Of a stretch of DNA of 64,000 nucleotides, positions 17,066 through 25,055 are shown piece by piece. Within the stretch, counting starts at the first letter, position 1. Each line of letters begins with the position of its first letter. The notes beneath the pieces are model-generated. The model did no database searches. It was not told the DNA's origin and worked only from the letters and a program-made list of their open reading frames with translations. The translations under genes were made by a program, and so were the position numbers. Source of the DNA: Paraperibacillus esterisolvens (GTDB lineage Bacteria; Bacillota; Bacilli; Bacillales; DSM-1321); contig NZ_CP143545.1 in assembly GCF_046237625.1 (NCBI RefSeq), forward strand, positions 3,410,001 through 3,474,000. The letters run 5' to 3'.

Positions 17066-17218
17066 ATGCCCTTTCATTTAGAGAAAGTAAAATTGGATCT
17101 TGAAACGAAGAAGTTACATGGAGTAAGAGCAAGGGTCGGGCTTGTCCTAGATATTTCGGGTTCCATGAGAAAATCAGTACCGGGAAGGGACATAACAATT
17201 TGTCTATTTACTATATAA
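17066..17218 (+). pseudogene. Remnant of a von Willebrand factor A (tellurite-type) protein gene
   Basis: A 50-codon frame contains LDLETKKLHGVRARVGL and then VLDISGSMRKS. This is the first strand and MIDAS motif (DxSGS) of a VWA domain, in the context typical of TerF/TerY-like proteins of tellurium-resistance clusters. The domain should continue for about 180 residues, but the frame leaves homology after the MIDAS Ser/Lys and stops at 17216-17218. No other ter gene is present. Interpreted as a decayed fragment. Confidence 0.55.
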
Positions 17219-17345
17219 CGTATAAGGGATAGGAGAATTTACCCATATCCAACCTATATAAAAACGGCTTTCTTTATAAAGCCGTTTCCTTTTTTTATTG
17301 GCTGTTTTCGTAAAGATTTTGCATCATCTTTTAGATAAAGCCTTG

Positions 17346-17774
17346 TTATTTAATTCTCTGCGGCAGCCCATGCCAAACATAATAGACTGCCTCGGAAACT
17401 TTGGCTGCATCCTGCTGGACCCAGCCGGCATAGTCTCTCCATTTACGATCCATGCTGTCCACCGGAACGATCCCTCTCCCCATCTCAATCATTAAAAGGA
17501 ATACAGTGATTCCCCTCTCCCTTTCAAGCTTGATGAGTGATTGGTAATATTGAATGAATTCTTGGCGGATGTTTCTTTCATTGCTCAACAGCTGTTTCTT
17601 TATCCAGACTTCGAATCCTTCCACTGCCAGAGAGCCTTGGCTGCCAGGATAATTCAGGGCATCCTCCATGGACTGGCCCATATAAGCAGAAACCAAGTTA
17701 AATTCTAACCCTGTGCTTCTTAGGAATTTTCTTTTGCCTGAATAGGCACCTCCAATAACGAGCTGCACTGCCAT
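17346..17774 (-). CDS. CobU-like protein with degenerate nucleotide-binding motif
   Basis: 142 residues, last gene of the B12 operon and overlapping the end of cobC by 55 bp. The C-terminal half carries the CobU signature (EMGRGIVPVD, RDYAGWVQQDAA). The P-loop reads GGAYSGKRKF, so the Ser/Thr after Lys is missing. The guanylylated-His region (RxxxH near residue 45) is absent, and the protein is shorter than the usual 180. It may be a regulatory or partial adenosylcobinamide kinase-like protein. A complete CobU is encoded at 19044. Confidence 0.7.
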   Translation of the reverse strand: MAVQLVIGGAYSGKRKFLRSTGLEFNLVSAYMGQSMEDALNYPGSQGSLAVEGFEVWIKKQLLSNERNIRQEFIQYYQSLIKLERERGITVFLLMIEMGRGIVPVDSMDRKWRDYAGWVQQDAAKVSEAVYYVWHGLPQRIK

Positions 17775-18331
17775 TGCCCCCCTCTTTTCTCAAGGTTCAA
17801 CTCATACCCTCCACCATAGGGAATAGGGATTTCAAAAAATTCTTTTTCCGGCACGAGGTCAGATATAATACTCCTGATGACACCGCCGTGAGTAACAATG
17901 GCTGCACAGTGCCCCGCTTCATCCTTCAGCAGATCTTTCATGAAATCATTCACCCTTGCTCGAAAGCTGACTCCTGTTTCCCCTGAAGGCGGATGGTTAT
18001 TCATCCAGTCTGAAAGCCAGCTTATGTAGGAGGGATCTTCTTTCAAGTCTTCATAGGTAAGGCCGTCCCAGCTCCCAAAGTCCATTTCTCTCAATCTCTC
18101 ATCTATTGTAATCGGGGATTGGGGCCATAACAGCCCGGCGGTCATCAGGCAGCGCTGCAGGCCGCTTGAGAAAATGGGTGCAGTACTCCAAAACCCGGTT
18201 TTCGGATTCAACTCTCTCCGTGCCGCCTCACATAGCGGAATATCTGTATGTCCAAGGTACCTCTTCTCCTTATTCCAGACGGTCACACCGTGGCGTATAA
18301 GAAGTATGCGGAAACTGCGGCGAGATTCCAT
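17720..18331 (-). CDS. cobC: Alpha-ribazole phosphatase-like histidine phosphatase CobC
   Basis: 203 residues of the phosphoglycerate-mutase-like fold. Phospho-His motif is LIRHGVTVWN, followed by ERLREMDFGSWDG (acid/base Glu) and the second His in VTHGGVIRS. In cobalamin salvage this enzyme removes the phosphate from alpha-ribazole 5'-phosphate made by CobT. Its start lies inside the end of cobS (49-bp overlap) with GAGGGGG 7 bp upstream, indicating translational coupling. Operon position supports CobC over a general phosphatase. Confidence 0.8.
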   Translation of the reverse strand: MESRRSFRILLIRHGVTVWNKEKRYLGHTDIPLCEAARRELNPKTGFWSTAPIFSSGLQRCLMTAGLLWPQSPITIDERLREMDFGSWDGLTYEDLKEDPSYISWLSDWMNNHPPSGETGVSFRARVNDFMKDLLKDEAGHCAAIVTHGGVIRSIISDLVPEKEFFEIPIPYGGGYELNLEKRGGQWQCSSLLEVPIQAKENS

Positions 18332-19047
18332 AGCTCAGCCCCCTCAATTGAAGCACCTACCACATCTCCATTAATGCCGCCTAAGGTTCGCACTGCCCAT
18401 CTGCCGTATAAATAAGTTGCCAGAAACTGCAGGGCGGTCAGCAGCAGGACTTTCCAATCCAATAATATAAACGGCAGTGTCCAAATAAGGGAAATGAGGA
18501 TATCGGAAGATGCAAGGTTTTGCCTCCAGAAATAGGCCAGTCCCTCCCGCTTAAACGGTTCGAAGAAAAAAAGAAGCCAGAGAGCCTGCAGACGTGCCAA
18601 AATCGGAACAAAGGCAAGGATGATAAACAACTGCCCGGAAGGTTGTATAGTTAATGTATACAGAAGACCTGCTTTCCAGGCGAGAAGCATCAGGCAGGAA
18701 ATGACACCAAAACTGCCGGTACGCGGATCCTTCAGGATTTCCCGCTTTTTTTCCATAGGCTGGTTAGATCCTGCAGCATCTGCGAGATCCATCAAACCAT
18801 CCAGGTGGAGTCCGCCTGTATACAGGATAGGTACAGTCACCAGCAATAAAGTCATAATAATGGGCGGCAGCCCGCTTTGGAAAAGGGCAAGGACGCCGGC
18901 CAGCATTAATCCGAGCACCATCCCGGCAGCTCCGAAAAACCTGAGAGCCCATTTGATTGTCTTCGGGTTTATCTCACATTGCATATGTACCGGGATTCTG
19001 GTGAGGAATTGAAAAGCAAGGCCTAATCCATGCATGACAGACTTCAT
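18283..19047 (-). CDS. cobS: Adenosylcobinamide-GDP ribazoletransferase CobS
   Basis: 254 residues, polytopic. CobS features are FLTRIPVHMQ at the N-terminus, the metal-binding DGLMDLADA, and DPRTGSFGVI. It joins adenosylcobinamide-GDP with alpha-ribazole in the membrane, the last step of nucleotide-loop assembly. ATG 19047 is chosen because it overlaps the cobU stop as ATGA and is preceded by GGGGAAGGTG; the upstream in-frame ATG at 19074 lacks such a site. Confidence 0.88.
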   Translation of the reverse strand: MKSVMHGLGLAFQFLTRIPVHMQCEINPKTIKWALRFFGAAGMVLGLMLAGVLALFQSGLPPIIMTLLLVTVPILYTGGLHLDGLMDLADAAGSNQPMEKKREILKDPRTGSFGVISCLMLLAWKAGLLYTLTIQPSGQLFIILAFVPILARLQALWLLFFFEPFKREGLAYFWRQNLASSDILISLIWTLPFILLDWKVLLLTALQFLATYLYGRWAVRTLGGINGDVVGASIEGAELWNLAAVSAYFLYATV

Positions 19048-19604
19048 ATCAGCACCTTCCCCTGCTTTTTCCATATAACAGGAATGCCGGCCGCGGCTTG
19101 AATCACATCATCTGCGTTCTTTATCACGAGCCGGTGAAGGGATTCCAGGTTATATATATATTTTTGTACTCCATCCGTACTGGAAGGGAGTCCTTCGTTC
19201 ACATCATTTGAAACCATATATAAAGAGCATTCCTTTTTGATAGCTGTCTGCAGAAATTGACTGAGCTTTTGTTCCGCTTCTGCCAGGCTGTCACCCAGCC
19301 CATACATGATGTTTGCTGCCCACACGGTCAGGCAGTCCAGCAGGATCGTGGAGTGATTTGGAACACTGGCGAGCACGTCTGCTAAATTGTACGGCTCTTC
19401 AAAAGTCAGCCAGTCATTTCCTCTCTGCAGCTGATGCCTTTTGATGCGGTCTTCATGGGCAAAGTCACTTTTCTTTGCTGTTGCGAGATAAACAAGACGG
19501 GCGAATGGGTAAAGCTGTTTCACTCTATTATAATTCTCCATTGCGAGATGTTCAGCCAGAGAGCTTTTACCCGATCGTGCCCCTCCCGAAATAAACGTTA
19601 GCAC
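19044..19604 (-). CDS. cobU: Adenosylcobinamide kinase/phosphate guanylyltransferase CobU
   Basis: 186 residues. P-loop SGGARSGKSSLAE, guanylylated-His region RIKRHQLQRGNDW, Walker-B-like ILLDCLTVW, and VSNDVNEGLPS. It phosphorylates adenosylcobinamide and transfers GMP to it. GTG 19604 is preferred as the start because AAGGAGG lies 6 bp upstream, directly after the btuD stop; the frame extends to an ATG at 19658 with no such signal. The end overlaps cobS by 4 bp. Confidence 0.85.
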   Translation of the reverse strand: MLTFISGGARSGKSSLAEHLAMENYNRVKQLYPFARLVYLATAKKSDFAHEDRIKRHQLQRGNDWLTFEEPYNLADVLASVPNHSTILLDCLTVWAANIMYGLGDSLAEAEQKLSQFLQTAIKKECSLYMVSNDVNEGLPSSTDGVQKYIYNLESLHRLVIKNADDVIQAAAGIPVIWKKQGKVLI

Positions 19605-19615
19605 CGCTTTCCTCC

Positions 19616-20902
19616 TTAATTGGAAAGAGTCATTGTTCCTGTTTTGAGCCATCCGCACAGCTCTGTTATGAACAGATCCCTTGATTCATATTGATCAGCG
19701 GCATTTTTATCAGCCCCTATGACAACCGAGCCAGAATCATGACCGGGATCCGCGGATAATCGCATCCCTGCAAGCTGCATGGCCAGATGAATCAGATCCA
19801 GATCACTCAATGGCAGATGGACAAACAGGAAAATATTGCATCCCGCATCAGATCTGGCAGTCCCAAATATGCATGGAACCCCCATCAAAACAATTTCTTT
19901 ATATTCAAGACCCTCCATACTTTGACCAGCAAGAATAAAATACTCCTGAGGCTCTTCCGCTGGACACCGGCTATATCTAAGGCCTGAACACCACCCCAGG
20001 CCCTTTCCGCCACTCCCAGCCGTAAGCGTCCTGAAGGAGGAACCGAGATGGAGTGTAAAAGAGCCTTTCTCCTCCGAGACCAAAAACGGCGAAAGCGGTT
20101 TTTCCTCTGGTGCAGAAAACGGCCGGGGCATATAGACAACCTGAGTTCCGGAAAGTTCGGGATGGGGCAGAAGCTTGATCGGTGTATCATACACATCGCT
20201 GAACAATGCTTCGTCTTCCGGGTGTAAGCGGCTGCCTGTGCGTACCATGTTCCCGCTTTTCATCAAACCGTAGCCGTCTGCGAATATAGAAGCAATGTTT
20301 AGATCATGCAGAATCGCAAGCACCGTTAAATCCTTCTCATTCTGGAGAAGCCTCAGGAGATCCAGAATTTCCAGGCTGTGCTTTAGATCCAGATGGTTAG
20401 TCGGCTCATCCAGGATAATTAATTCCGGTTCCTGTGCCAGAGCTTTCGCCAGCATGACCCGCTGCTTTTCCCCCCCGCTCAATGCATGGAACGATTGCCT
20501 TCGGAACTGGTCTACATGGGTGAGCCTCATGGCTTCCTCTACTGCCTTCTTGTCTTCCTCTGTTTCTTCCTGGAAAAAACGGCTTTCCTGATAGGGATAC
20601 CGTCCCAGCGCAACAATCTCTTCCACCGTAAAGTCAAGTCCGATCTGGTTTTCCTGGCTCAGGACGCTTACCTTCCTGGCCAGTTCTTTTGGACTATAAT
20701 GATTCATGCTCTTGCCATCTAGATATACCTCCCCGGCTTCAGCCGGCAGGATTCCCATCAGCAGTCTTACCAGAGTCGTTTTGCCGCTGCCATTCGGCCC
20801 CAGCAAGGCATAAAAGCTGCCTCTCTTCACGTTGAAGGTGACATCGCGTACAGCCGGAGCTCTTTTTCCATATCCACCTGTAAGATTCTGGACTTGAAGC
20901 AT
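19616..20902 (-). CDS. btuD: Cobalamin ABC transporter ATPase BtuD with C-terminal extension
   Basis: 428 residues. Residues 1-255 are a FecE/BtuD-type ATPase: Walker A GPNGSGKTT, SVLSQENQIG, signature LSGGEKQR, Walker B LIILDEPTNHLDLKH, and switch His in LHDLNIA. Residues about 270-428 are extra, with GGKGLGWCSGLRYSR, LMGVPCIFGTARSDAG and a closing helical part. Related Bacillus ATPases (YvrA) are also long, and adenosylcobinamide amidohydrolase (CbiZ) domains are known fused at this position in some B12 transporters. I suspect a CbiZ-like domain but cannot confirm it. Starts 1 bp after the btuC stop. Confidence 0.85.
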   Translation of the reverse strand: MLQVQNLTGGYGKRAPAVRDVTFNVKRGSFYALLGPNGSGKTTLVRLLMGILPAEAGEVYLDGKSMNHYSPKELARKVSVLSQENQIGLDFTVEEIVALGRYPYQESRFFQEETEEDKKAVEEAMRLTHVDQFRRQSFHALSGGEKQRVMLAKALAQEPELIILDEPTNHLDLKHSLEILDLLRLLQNEKDLTVLAILHDLNIASIFADGYGLMKSGNMVRTGSRLHPEDEALFSDVYDTPIKLLPHPELSGTQVVYMPRPFSAPEEKPLSPFLVSEEKGSFTLHLGSSFRTLTAGSGGKGLGWCSGLRYSRCPAEEPQEYFILAGQSMEGLEYKEIVLMGVPCIFGTARSDAGCNIFLFVHLPLSDLDLIHLAMQLAGMRLSADPGHDSGSVVIGADKNAADQYESRDLFITELCGWLKTGTMTLSN

Positions 20903-20903
20903 G

Positions 20904-21968
20904 TTATATTCCCCTTCTTCTCATTCTTTCTTTAATCATCAGCATTGTAAAAATGGGTGCACCGACCAGGGCGGTCACAACGCCTATCGGCAGTTCTCTC
21001 GGTGAGATGGCTATCCTTGAGATTAAATCGGCCAGAACCAGATATCCTCCTCCAATAACCAATGATAGCGGCAGTACATGCTTATGACTGGAGCCGGCTA
21101 TCAGCCTTACCAGATGAGGAATGACAAGCCCGACAAAGCCCACTGCGCCCGAAACGGCAACTGCGCTTCCTGTCAGCGTTGATGCTGCCACCAAAATCAG
21201 CCTTTTTTTCCTTCGGACGTCTATTCCCGAAAACCTGGCAGCCTGCTCACCCAGAACCAGGCCATTCAATTCACGTGTATTCATCAGCAAAAGGGCAGCA
21301 CCTATTATGAAAAACGGCATGATCAGCTTTACATGATCCCAGCCCCGCATGGACACGCTTCCCATAAGCCAGTAAAGAATCTGCCTTACATCTTCCTGTG
21401 GGGATATGGCCATAAGCAGTGACACAAGCGCTCCTGTGAAAGAAGTAAGAATGATCCCGGCGAGGATGATTGTTTCATTGGCCAGTGAACTGCTCGCGAG
21501 CCTTGTAATCCAAAAGACCAGCCCGAGTGTTAAAAATCCGCCGGCAATGGCAAAAACAGGAAGTGTGAACCCATGGAGCCAAATAATGTTAATCTGAAAA
21601 AAGATGGCCAGGACCGCACCGAGAGAGGCTCCTGATGATACACCGATCGTATATGGATCTGCCAGCGGATTCCGGAGGAGGCCCTGAAATGCGGCGCCGG
21701 CAAGAGAAAGGGCCGCGCCAACCAGAAATGCAAGCATTACCCTGGAAAAACGGATTTCCCAGATAATCATTTCTGTGCTTTTTGGCCCAGCATATACATC
21801 CATACCCGTAATATGCTTTGTAATAATTTTTAAAATATCAGGAACGGTTATGGAAACCGTTCCTGCAAAAACTGCCAATATAATCGAGAAGACAACGAAT
21901 ACAAGCGCAAATAGGTATAGAAAAGCAGCGCGCTTATTTGAAAATATCTGGATAGATTGCTTTTCCAA
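20904..21968 (-). CDS. btuC: Cobalamin ABC transporter permease BtuC
   Basis: About 354 residues of the FecCD family with eight to ten membrane helices. Diagnostic segments are GLLRNPLADPYTIGVSSGAS and GFVGLVIPHLVRL. It forms the corrinoid channel with BtuD and receives cargo from BtuF. TTG 21968 is preferred, with GAGGGAG 9 bp upstream inside the end of btuF; an in-frame TTG at 21977 abuts the ribosome binding site. The gene overlaps btuF by about 35 bp. Confidence 0.85.
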   Translation of the reverse strand: MEKQSIQIFSNKRAAFLYLFALVFVVFSIILAVFAGTVSITVPDILKIITKHITGMDVYAGPKSTEMIIWEIRFSRVMLAFLVGAALSLAGAAFQGLLRNPLADPYTIGVSSGASLGAVLAIFFQINIIWLHGFTLPVFAIAGGFLTLGLVFWITRLASSSLANETIILAGIILTSFTGALVSLLMAISPQEDVRQILYWLMGSVSMRGWDHVKLIMPFFIIGAALLLMNTRELNGLVLGEQAARFSGIDVRRKKRLILVAASTLTGSAVAVSGAVGFVGLVIPHLVRLIAGSSHKHVLPLSLVIGGGYLVLADLISRIAISPRELPIGVVTALVGAPIFTMLMIKERMRRRGI

Positions 21969-22911
21969 GGAGTTCAACTCCCTCAGCCAGCCGCGGCCCA
22001 GGGCGGGTAACAGTATCGCTGTTTACATCAAAGACTTGTTTATTTTTGACTGCCGGCACTTCGGCCCAGCCTTTTCTATTTAAGACCTGCTTATCCGGAT
22101 TCTTCACATAGTAGCCATAGGTAGTAATGATGACATCGGGGTTATATTTAACCGCCTCTTCTTCATTGACCTTCACCCAGCCAGTCTGTGATTCAGCCAC
22201 ATTAACAGCTCCGATCGTATCCAGCATTTCCTGCATGAAAGTGCCCTTGCCCGTGGTATAAATTTCCGGCTGGGGAGCAACTTCCACCCATACACGCTTT
22301 TTATCTTTGACGGATTTTGCTTTTTCCTTAACATCAGCTATCCGTTTCTTCATATCCTGAATGACTTTATCTGCTTCTTCATGGGTGCCTGTGGCTCTGC
22401 CCATAAGCTTTATAGAATCGTAAACCTGGTTAAATGTACTTTTACTGCTGTTAATGATCAATACAGTAATGCCGGCATCCTTGAACTTTTGGATCACATC
22501 TTTGTGATTTTTGAAATGATAATCATCAAGCAGTGCAAGATCCGGCTGCAGGGACAGTACTTTTTCAACATTAATCTCCTGTGATCCTACCTTTTCTTTC
22601 TCTGCTGTCTCCTTTGGATAATTATCAAAGTCGGATACACCAGCGATTTTGTCCCCGAGACCGAGGGAAAAAGCTATTTCCGTTGTGCTTGGAATCAGGG
22701 AGACGATTTTTTCAGGCTTTTTTTCTATCGTTACCTTTTCGCCTTCATCATCTGTCACTGTAATTGGGAAAGCTTTTTCATTTTTGTTCTGACTGGATTT
22801 ATTTTCTTCTTTTTTAGGCTCTGCTGTGGAGCCGCAGCCGCCAAGCAGGGCAGCTGTAAGTATAAAAAGAATGGACAGCAGGCTGAAATGCCTGGTTATA
22901 TGTGTTTTCAT
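21934..22911 (-). CDS. btuF: Cobalamin-binding lipoprotein BtuF
   Basis: 325 residues. Lipoprotein signal with lipobox LLGGC, then a Ser/Lys-rich linker and a class III (BtuF/FhuD) binding fold: PEKIVSLIPSTTEIAFSLG, GVSDFDNYP (corrinoid-contacting loop), LQPDLALLDDYH, and the long backbone helix. The B12 riboswitch operon context defines the ligand as a corrinoid. GGAGG precedes the ATG. It overlaps btuC. Confidence 0.85.
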   Translation of the reverse strand: MKTHITRHFSLLSILFILTAALLGGCGSTAEPKKEENKSSQNKNEKAFPITVTDDEGEKVTIEKKPEKIVSLIPSTTEIAFSLGLGDKIAGVSDFDNYPKETAEKEKVGSQEINVEKVLSLQPDLALLDDYHFKNHKDVIQKFKDAGITVLIINSSKSTFNQVYDSIKLMGRATGTHEEADKVIQDMKKRIADVKEKAKSVKDKKRVWVEVAPQPEIYTTGKGTFMQEMLDTIGAVNVAESQTGWVKVNEEEAVKYNPDVIITTYGYYVKNPDKQVLNRKGWAEVPAVKNKQVFDVNSDTVTRPGPRLAEGVELLGKAIYPDIFK

Positions 22912-22932
22912 GAAGATCCTCCAATGTTTTGA

Positions 22933-23988
22933 TTAATGTTTATTTGATACTCCGGCCCCTTCAAAGGTAGCCATGTTCTTGGCCATATCAACAGCCGCAG
23001 CAAGTAGCGGATAGGCAAGTGCGGCACCGCTGCCTTCTCCAAGCCTCATACCGAGGCTTAACAGAGGTTTCTTCCCCAGATAACGAAGCGCAAGCCCATG
23101 GCCGGGCTCAGCAGACTGATGGCCGGCAATCATATAATCGGATGCATGCCTGTTAAATCCCGCCGCAATCAGTGCTGCTGCCGTACAGATAAAGCCATCT
23201 AGCAGGATGGGCACCTTTCTGGATGCAGCATACAGCATGGCTCCCGTCATGGCACCAATCTCAAAGCCCCCGACTGCTGCCAGTATGCCTGCAGGATCAT
23301 TTTTGTCAGGCTTCCGCCTGAGCAGCGCCTCCTCAATGATTCTTTTTTTATGTAACAGCCTGCTGCCTTCAATGCCCGTTCCCAGACCGGCTGTCAGCTC
23401 GACCGGCTCTCCGGTCACTACTGATACAATGGCAGTGCTTGATGTCGTATTCCCGATTCCCATTTCACCTGGAATCAGGAGACCAGCTCCTCTGTCCAAA
23501 AGCTCACGGGCGGACTCCATGCCAGCAAGAATGGATTCAAATGCCTGATCCCTTGACATCGCATCTTCGGCGAAGAAATTATTTGTGCCTCTGGCAATTT
23601 TCCTCCTTCTCAGCCTTTCATTTTTAATGTCCTGGACCACCCCGACATCAACCACTTCGAGCATTGCGCCTATGCGGCCGGCAAATACGTTTACAGCCGC
23701 TCCTCCCTGTAGAAAATTCAGCACCATCTGGCCAGTAACTTCCTGGGGATAGGCGGATACGCCTTCTGCGCAGATACCATGATCCGCTGCAAAAATAACG
23801 ATGCCCGGAGACTCAATGCCAGGGTTGACTTCACCTTTGATGGCTGCCAGCTGGATTACGGCTTCTTCTAGTTCCCCCAGGCTGCCGGGAGGCTTTGTCA
23901 GGGAATTCAAATGTTCGAGCTGCTCCCTGCCGTGTTTCTTGGAAAGCGGGGTGATCGAATTGATGACCGCTTCTGCTTTATTCTTCAT
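22933..23988 (-). CDS. cobT: Nicotinate-nucleotide--dimethylbenzimidazole phosphoribosyltransferase CobT
   Basis: 351 residues, normal for CobT. N-terminal LTKPPGSLGELEE, FAADHGICAEGVSAYPQEVT, GEMGIGNTTSSTA, and the catalytic Glu in LGMRLGEGSGAALA. It makes alpha-ribazole 5'-phosphate from nicotinate mononucleotide and dimethylbenzimidazole, the lower-ligand donor. Second gene of the operon; AGGGGGA precedes the ATG. Confidence 0.9.
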   Translation of the reverse strand: MKNKAEAVINSITPLSKKHGREQLEHLNSLTKPPGSLGELEEAVIQLAAIKGEVNPGIESPGIVIFAADHGICAEGVSAYPQEVTGQMVLNFLQGGAAVNVFAGRIGAMLEVVDVGVVQDIKNERLRRRKIARGTNNFFAEDAMSRDQAFESILAGMESARELLDRGAGLLIPGEMGIGNTTSSTAIVSVVTGEPVELTAGLGTGIEGSRLLHKKRIIEEALLRRKPDKNDPAGILAAVGGFEIGAMTGAMLYAASRKVPILLDGFICTAAALIAAGFNRHASDYMIAGHQSAEPGHGLALRYLGKKPLLSLGMRLGEGSGAALAYPLLAAAVDMAKNMATFEGAGVSNKH

Positions 23989-24010
23989 CTTTATCCCCCT
24001 GGCCTGTTTA

Positions 24011-24580
24011 TCAGTATTCTATGCCGTATATAGCCTTGACTCCTTCATCGTAGTAGTGCTTCTCTGCTTCCACTACTGACACCAGGTCTGCTATATCCTT
24101 CAACTCCTGTCTTGCACTTCTCCCTGTTACAATCACATGGAGCTTCTCCGGTTTAGCCTTCAGGACAGACACTACCTCCTGCAAAGGCAGGACATCATCT
24201 ACGGGAAATGAATCTATGGCTAATGCATTATTTAATTCATCCAGGATGAGTAAGTCGTATTTTCCGCTGTTTATTGTTTCTTTTGCAGTTTCCCATGCTC
24301 CCTCCAGGGCTTTGCGGTGTATTTCAGGAGTCTTGGTCCACGTGAACCCTTCCCCAAGCTGCTGCACATGCGCCCCGAGCTTTTCAAGACTGTTCTGTTC
24401 GCCGTAATTCCTTCCGGGCGACTTGATGAACTGAAGCATGGCCACTTTCATACCCCTGCCAAGCGCTCTTACTGCGACTCCTATGGCAGCAGTCGTCTTT
24501 CCCTTTCCATCTCCCGTGTAAATCAGGATACGGCCTTTTGTATTTTCTTTGTATTCCAGTGTGAATCCCCCTTTTCCCAT
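24011..24580 (-). CDS. cobO: Corrinoid adenosyltransferase CobO/BtuR
   Basis: 189 residues. P-loop TGDGKGKTTAAIG, QFIKSPGRNYGEQ, LLILDELNNAL and VTGRSARQEL are typical of the CobA/CobO/BtuR family, which transfers the 5'-deoxyadenosyl group of ATP to cob(I)alamin and precursors. First gene of the operon after the riboswitch terminator. The ATG at 24580 has little Shine-Dalgarno upstream; AAAAGGGGGA lies just inside and would suit the in-frame CTG eight codons later, so the N-terminus is uncertain. Confidence 0.88.
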   Translation of the reverse strand: MGKGGFTLEYKENTKGRILIYTGDGKGKTTAAIGVAVRALGRGMKVAMLQFIKSPGRNYGEQNSLEKLGAHVQQLGEGFTWTKTPEIHRKALEGAWETAKETINSGKYDLLILDELNNALAIDSFPVDDVLPLQEVVSVLKAKPEKLHVIVTGRSARQELKDIADLVSVVEAEKHYYDEGVKAIYGIEY

Positions 24581-24642
24581 TTTCGGTGGGTTCTACAGTC
24601 AAAAAGAAAGCAGAAAGCTTTAACGGATTAAAATCGCCGAAA

Positions 24643-24675
24643 GAAAAAAGCCCTGGACATATAAAGTCAAGGGCT
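24643..24675 (-). terminator. Riboswitch-controlled terminator before cobO
   Basis: On the minus strand AGCCCTTGAC/GTCCAGGGCT forms a 10-bp stem with one mismatch, followed by six T residues. It lies between the B12 aptamer and cobO, as expected for the expression platform. Confidence 0.8.
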
Positions 24676-24732
24676 TAGCATGCGAATAGCATCTCTCTTG
24701 ACTTATTCTTCCCACCGAAGTATAAGTACTGC

Positions 24733-24902
24733 ACTTTTTAAAAGCAGGTCTCCTGGCTTCACGTTCATTGAACTGCGGCCTTCCCAGCGATTAAGCCAGT
24801 GGCTGCACTGCAGTTCTTTCATCAACGCTTACAGTAGCGGGGGCTGCATCGGATTTTCACCGATTTCCCTATTATCCCTGTCAACAGGGCACTTTTAAAA
24901 AA
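24733..24902 (-). ncRNA. Cobalamin (AdoCbl) riboswitch
   Basis: Minus-strand aptamer with the conserved core: GGGAAATCGGTGAAAATCC, then GCAGCCCCCGCTACTGTA, and the B12 box AGCCAGGAGACCTGC (24744-24758). P1 can form between TTTTTTAAAAG and CTTTTAAAAA at the two ends. It precedes cobO-cobT-btuFCD-cobU-cobS-cobC. With B12 bound, the downstream hairpin should terminate transcription. Confidence 0.93.
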
Positions 24903-25055
24903 GATTATTCAGTTCGTTACTATTCTATCGGAAAAGTCGAAATTTGGAAAGGCATAAAGCCATCTTCTTTCTAAATGCCTTACTCTGATTATCGGAGGCA
25001 GGAAATGGTCTATACTATTTAAAAAGAATCAGCTTGAAAGAAAGGAGGACGGCCA

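Noticed and set aside
16900..17103. 67-codon plus-strand frame next to the VWA fragment
   Set aside because: It crosses from the broken membrane-protein gene into the VWA region in a third frame and shows no family pattern.
24643..24902. Possible small gene in the leader of cobO
   Set aside because: The sequence is fully explained by the B12 riboswitch and its terminator.
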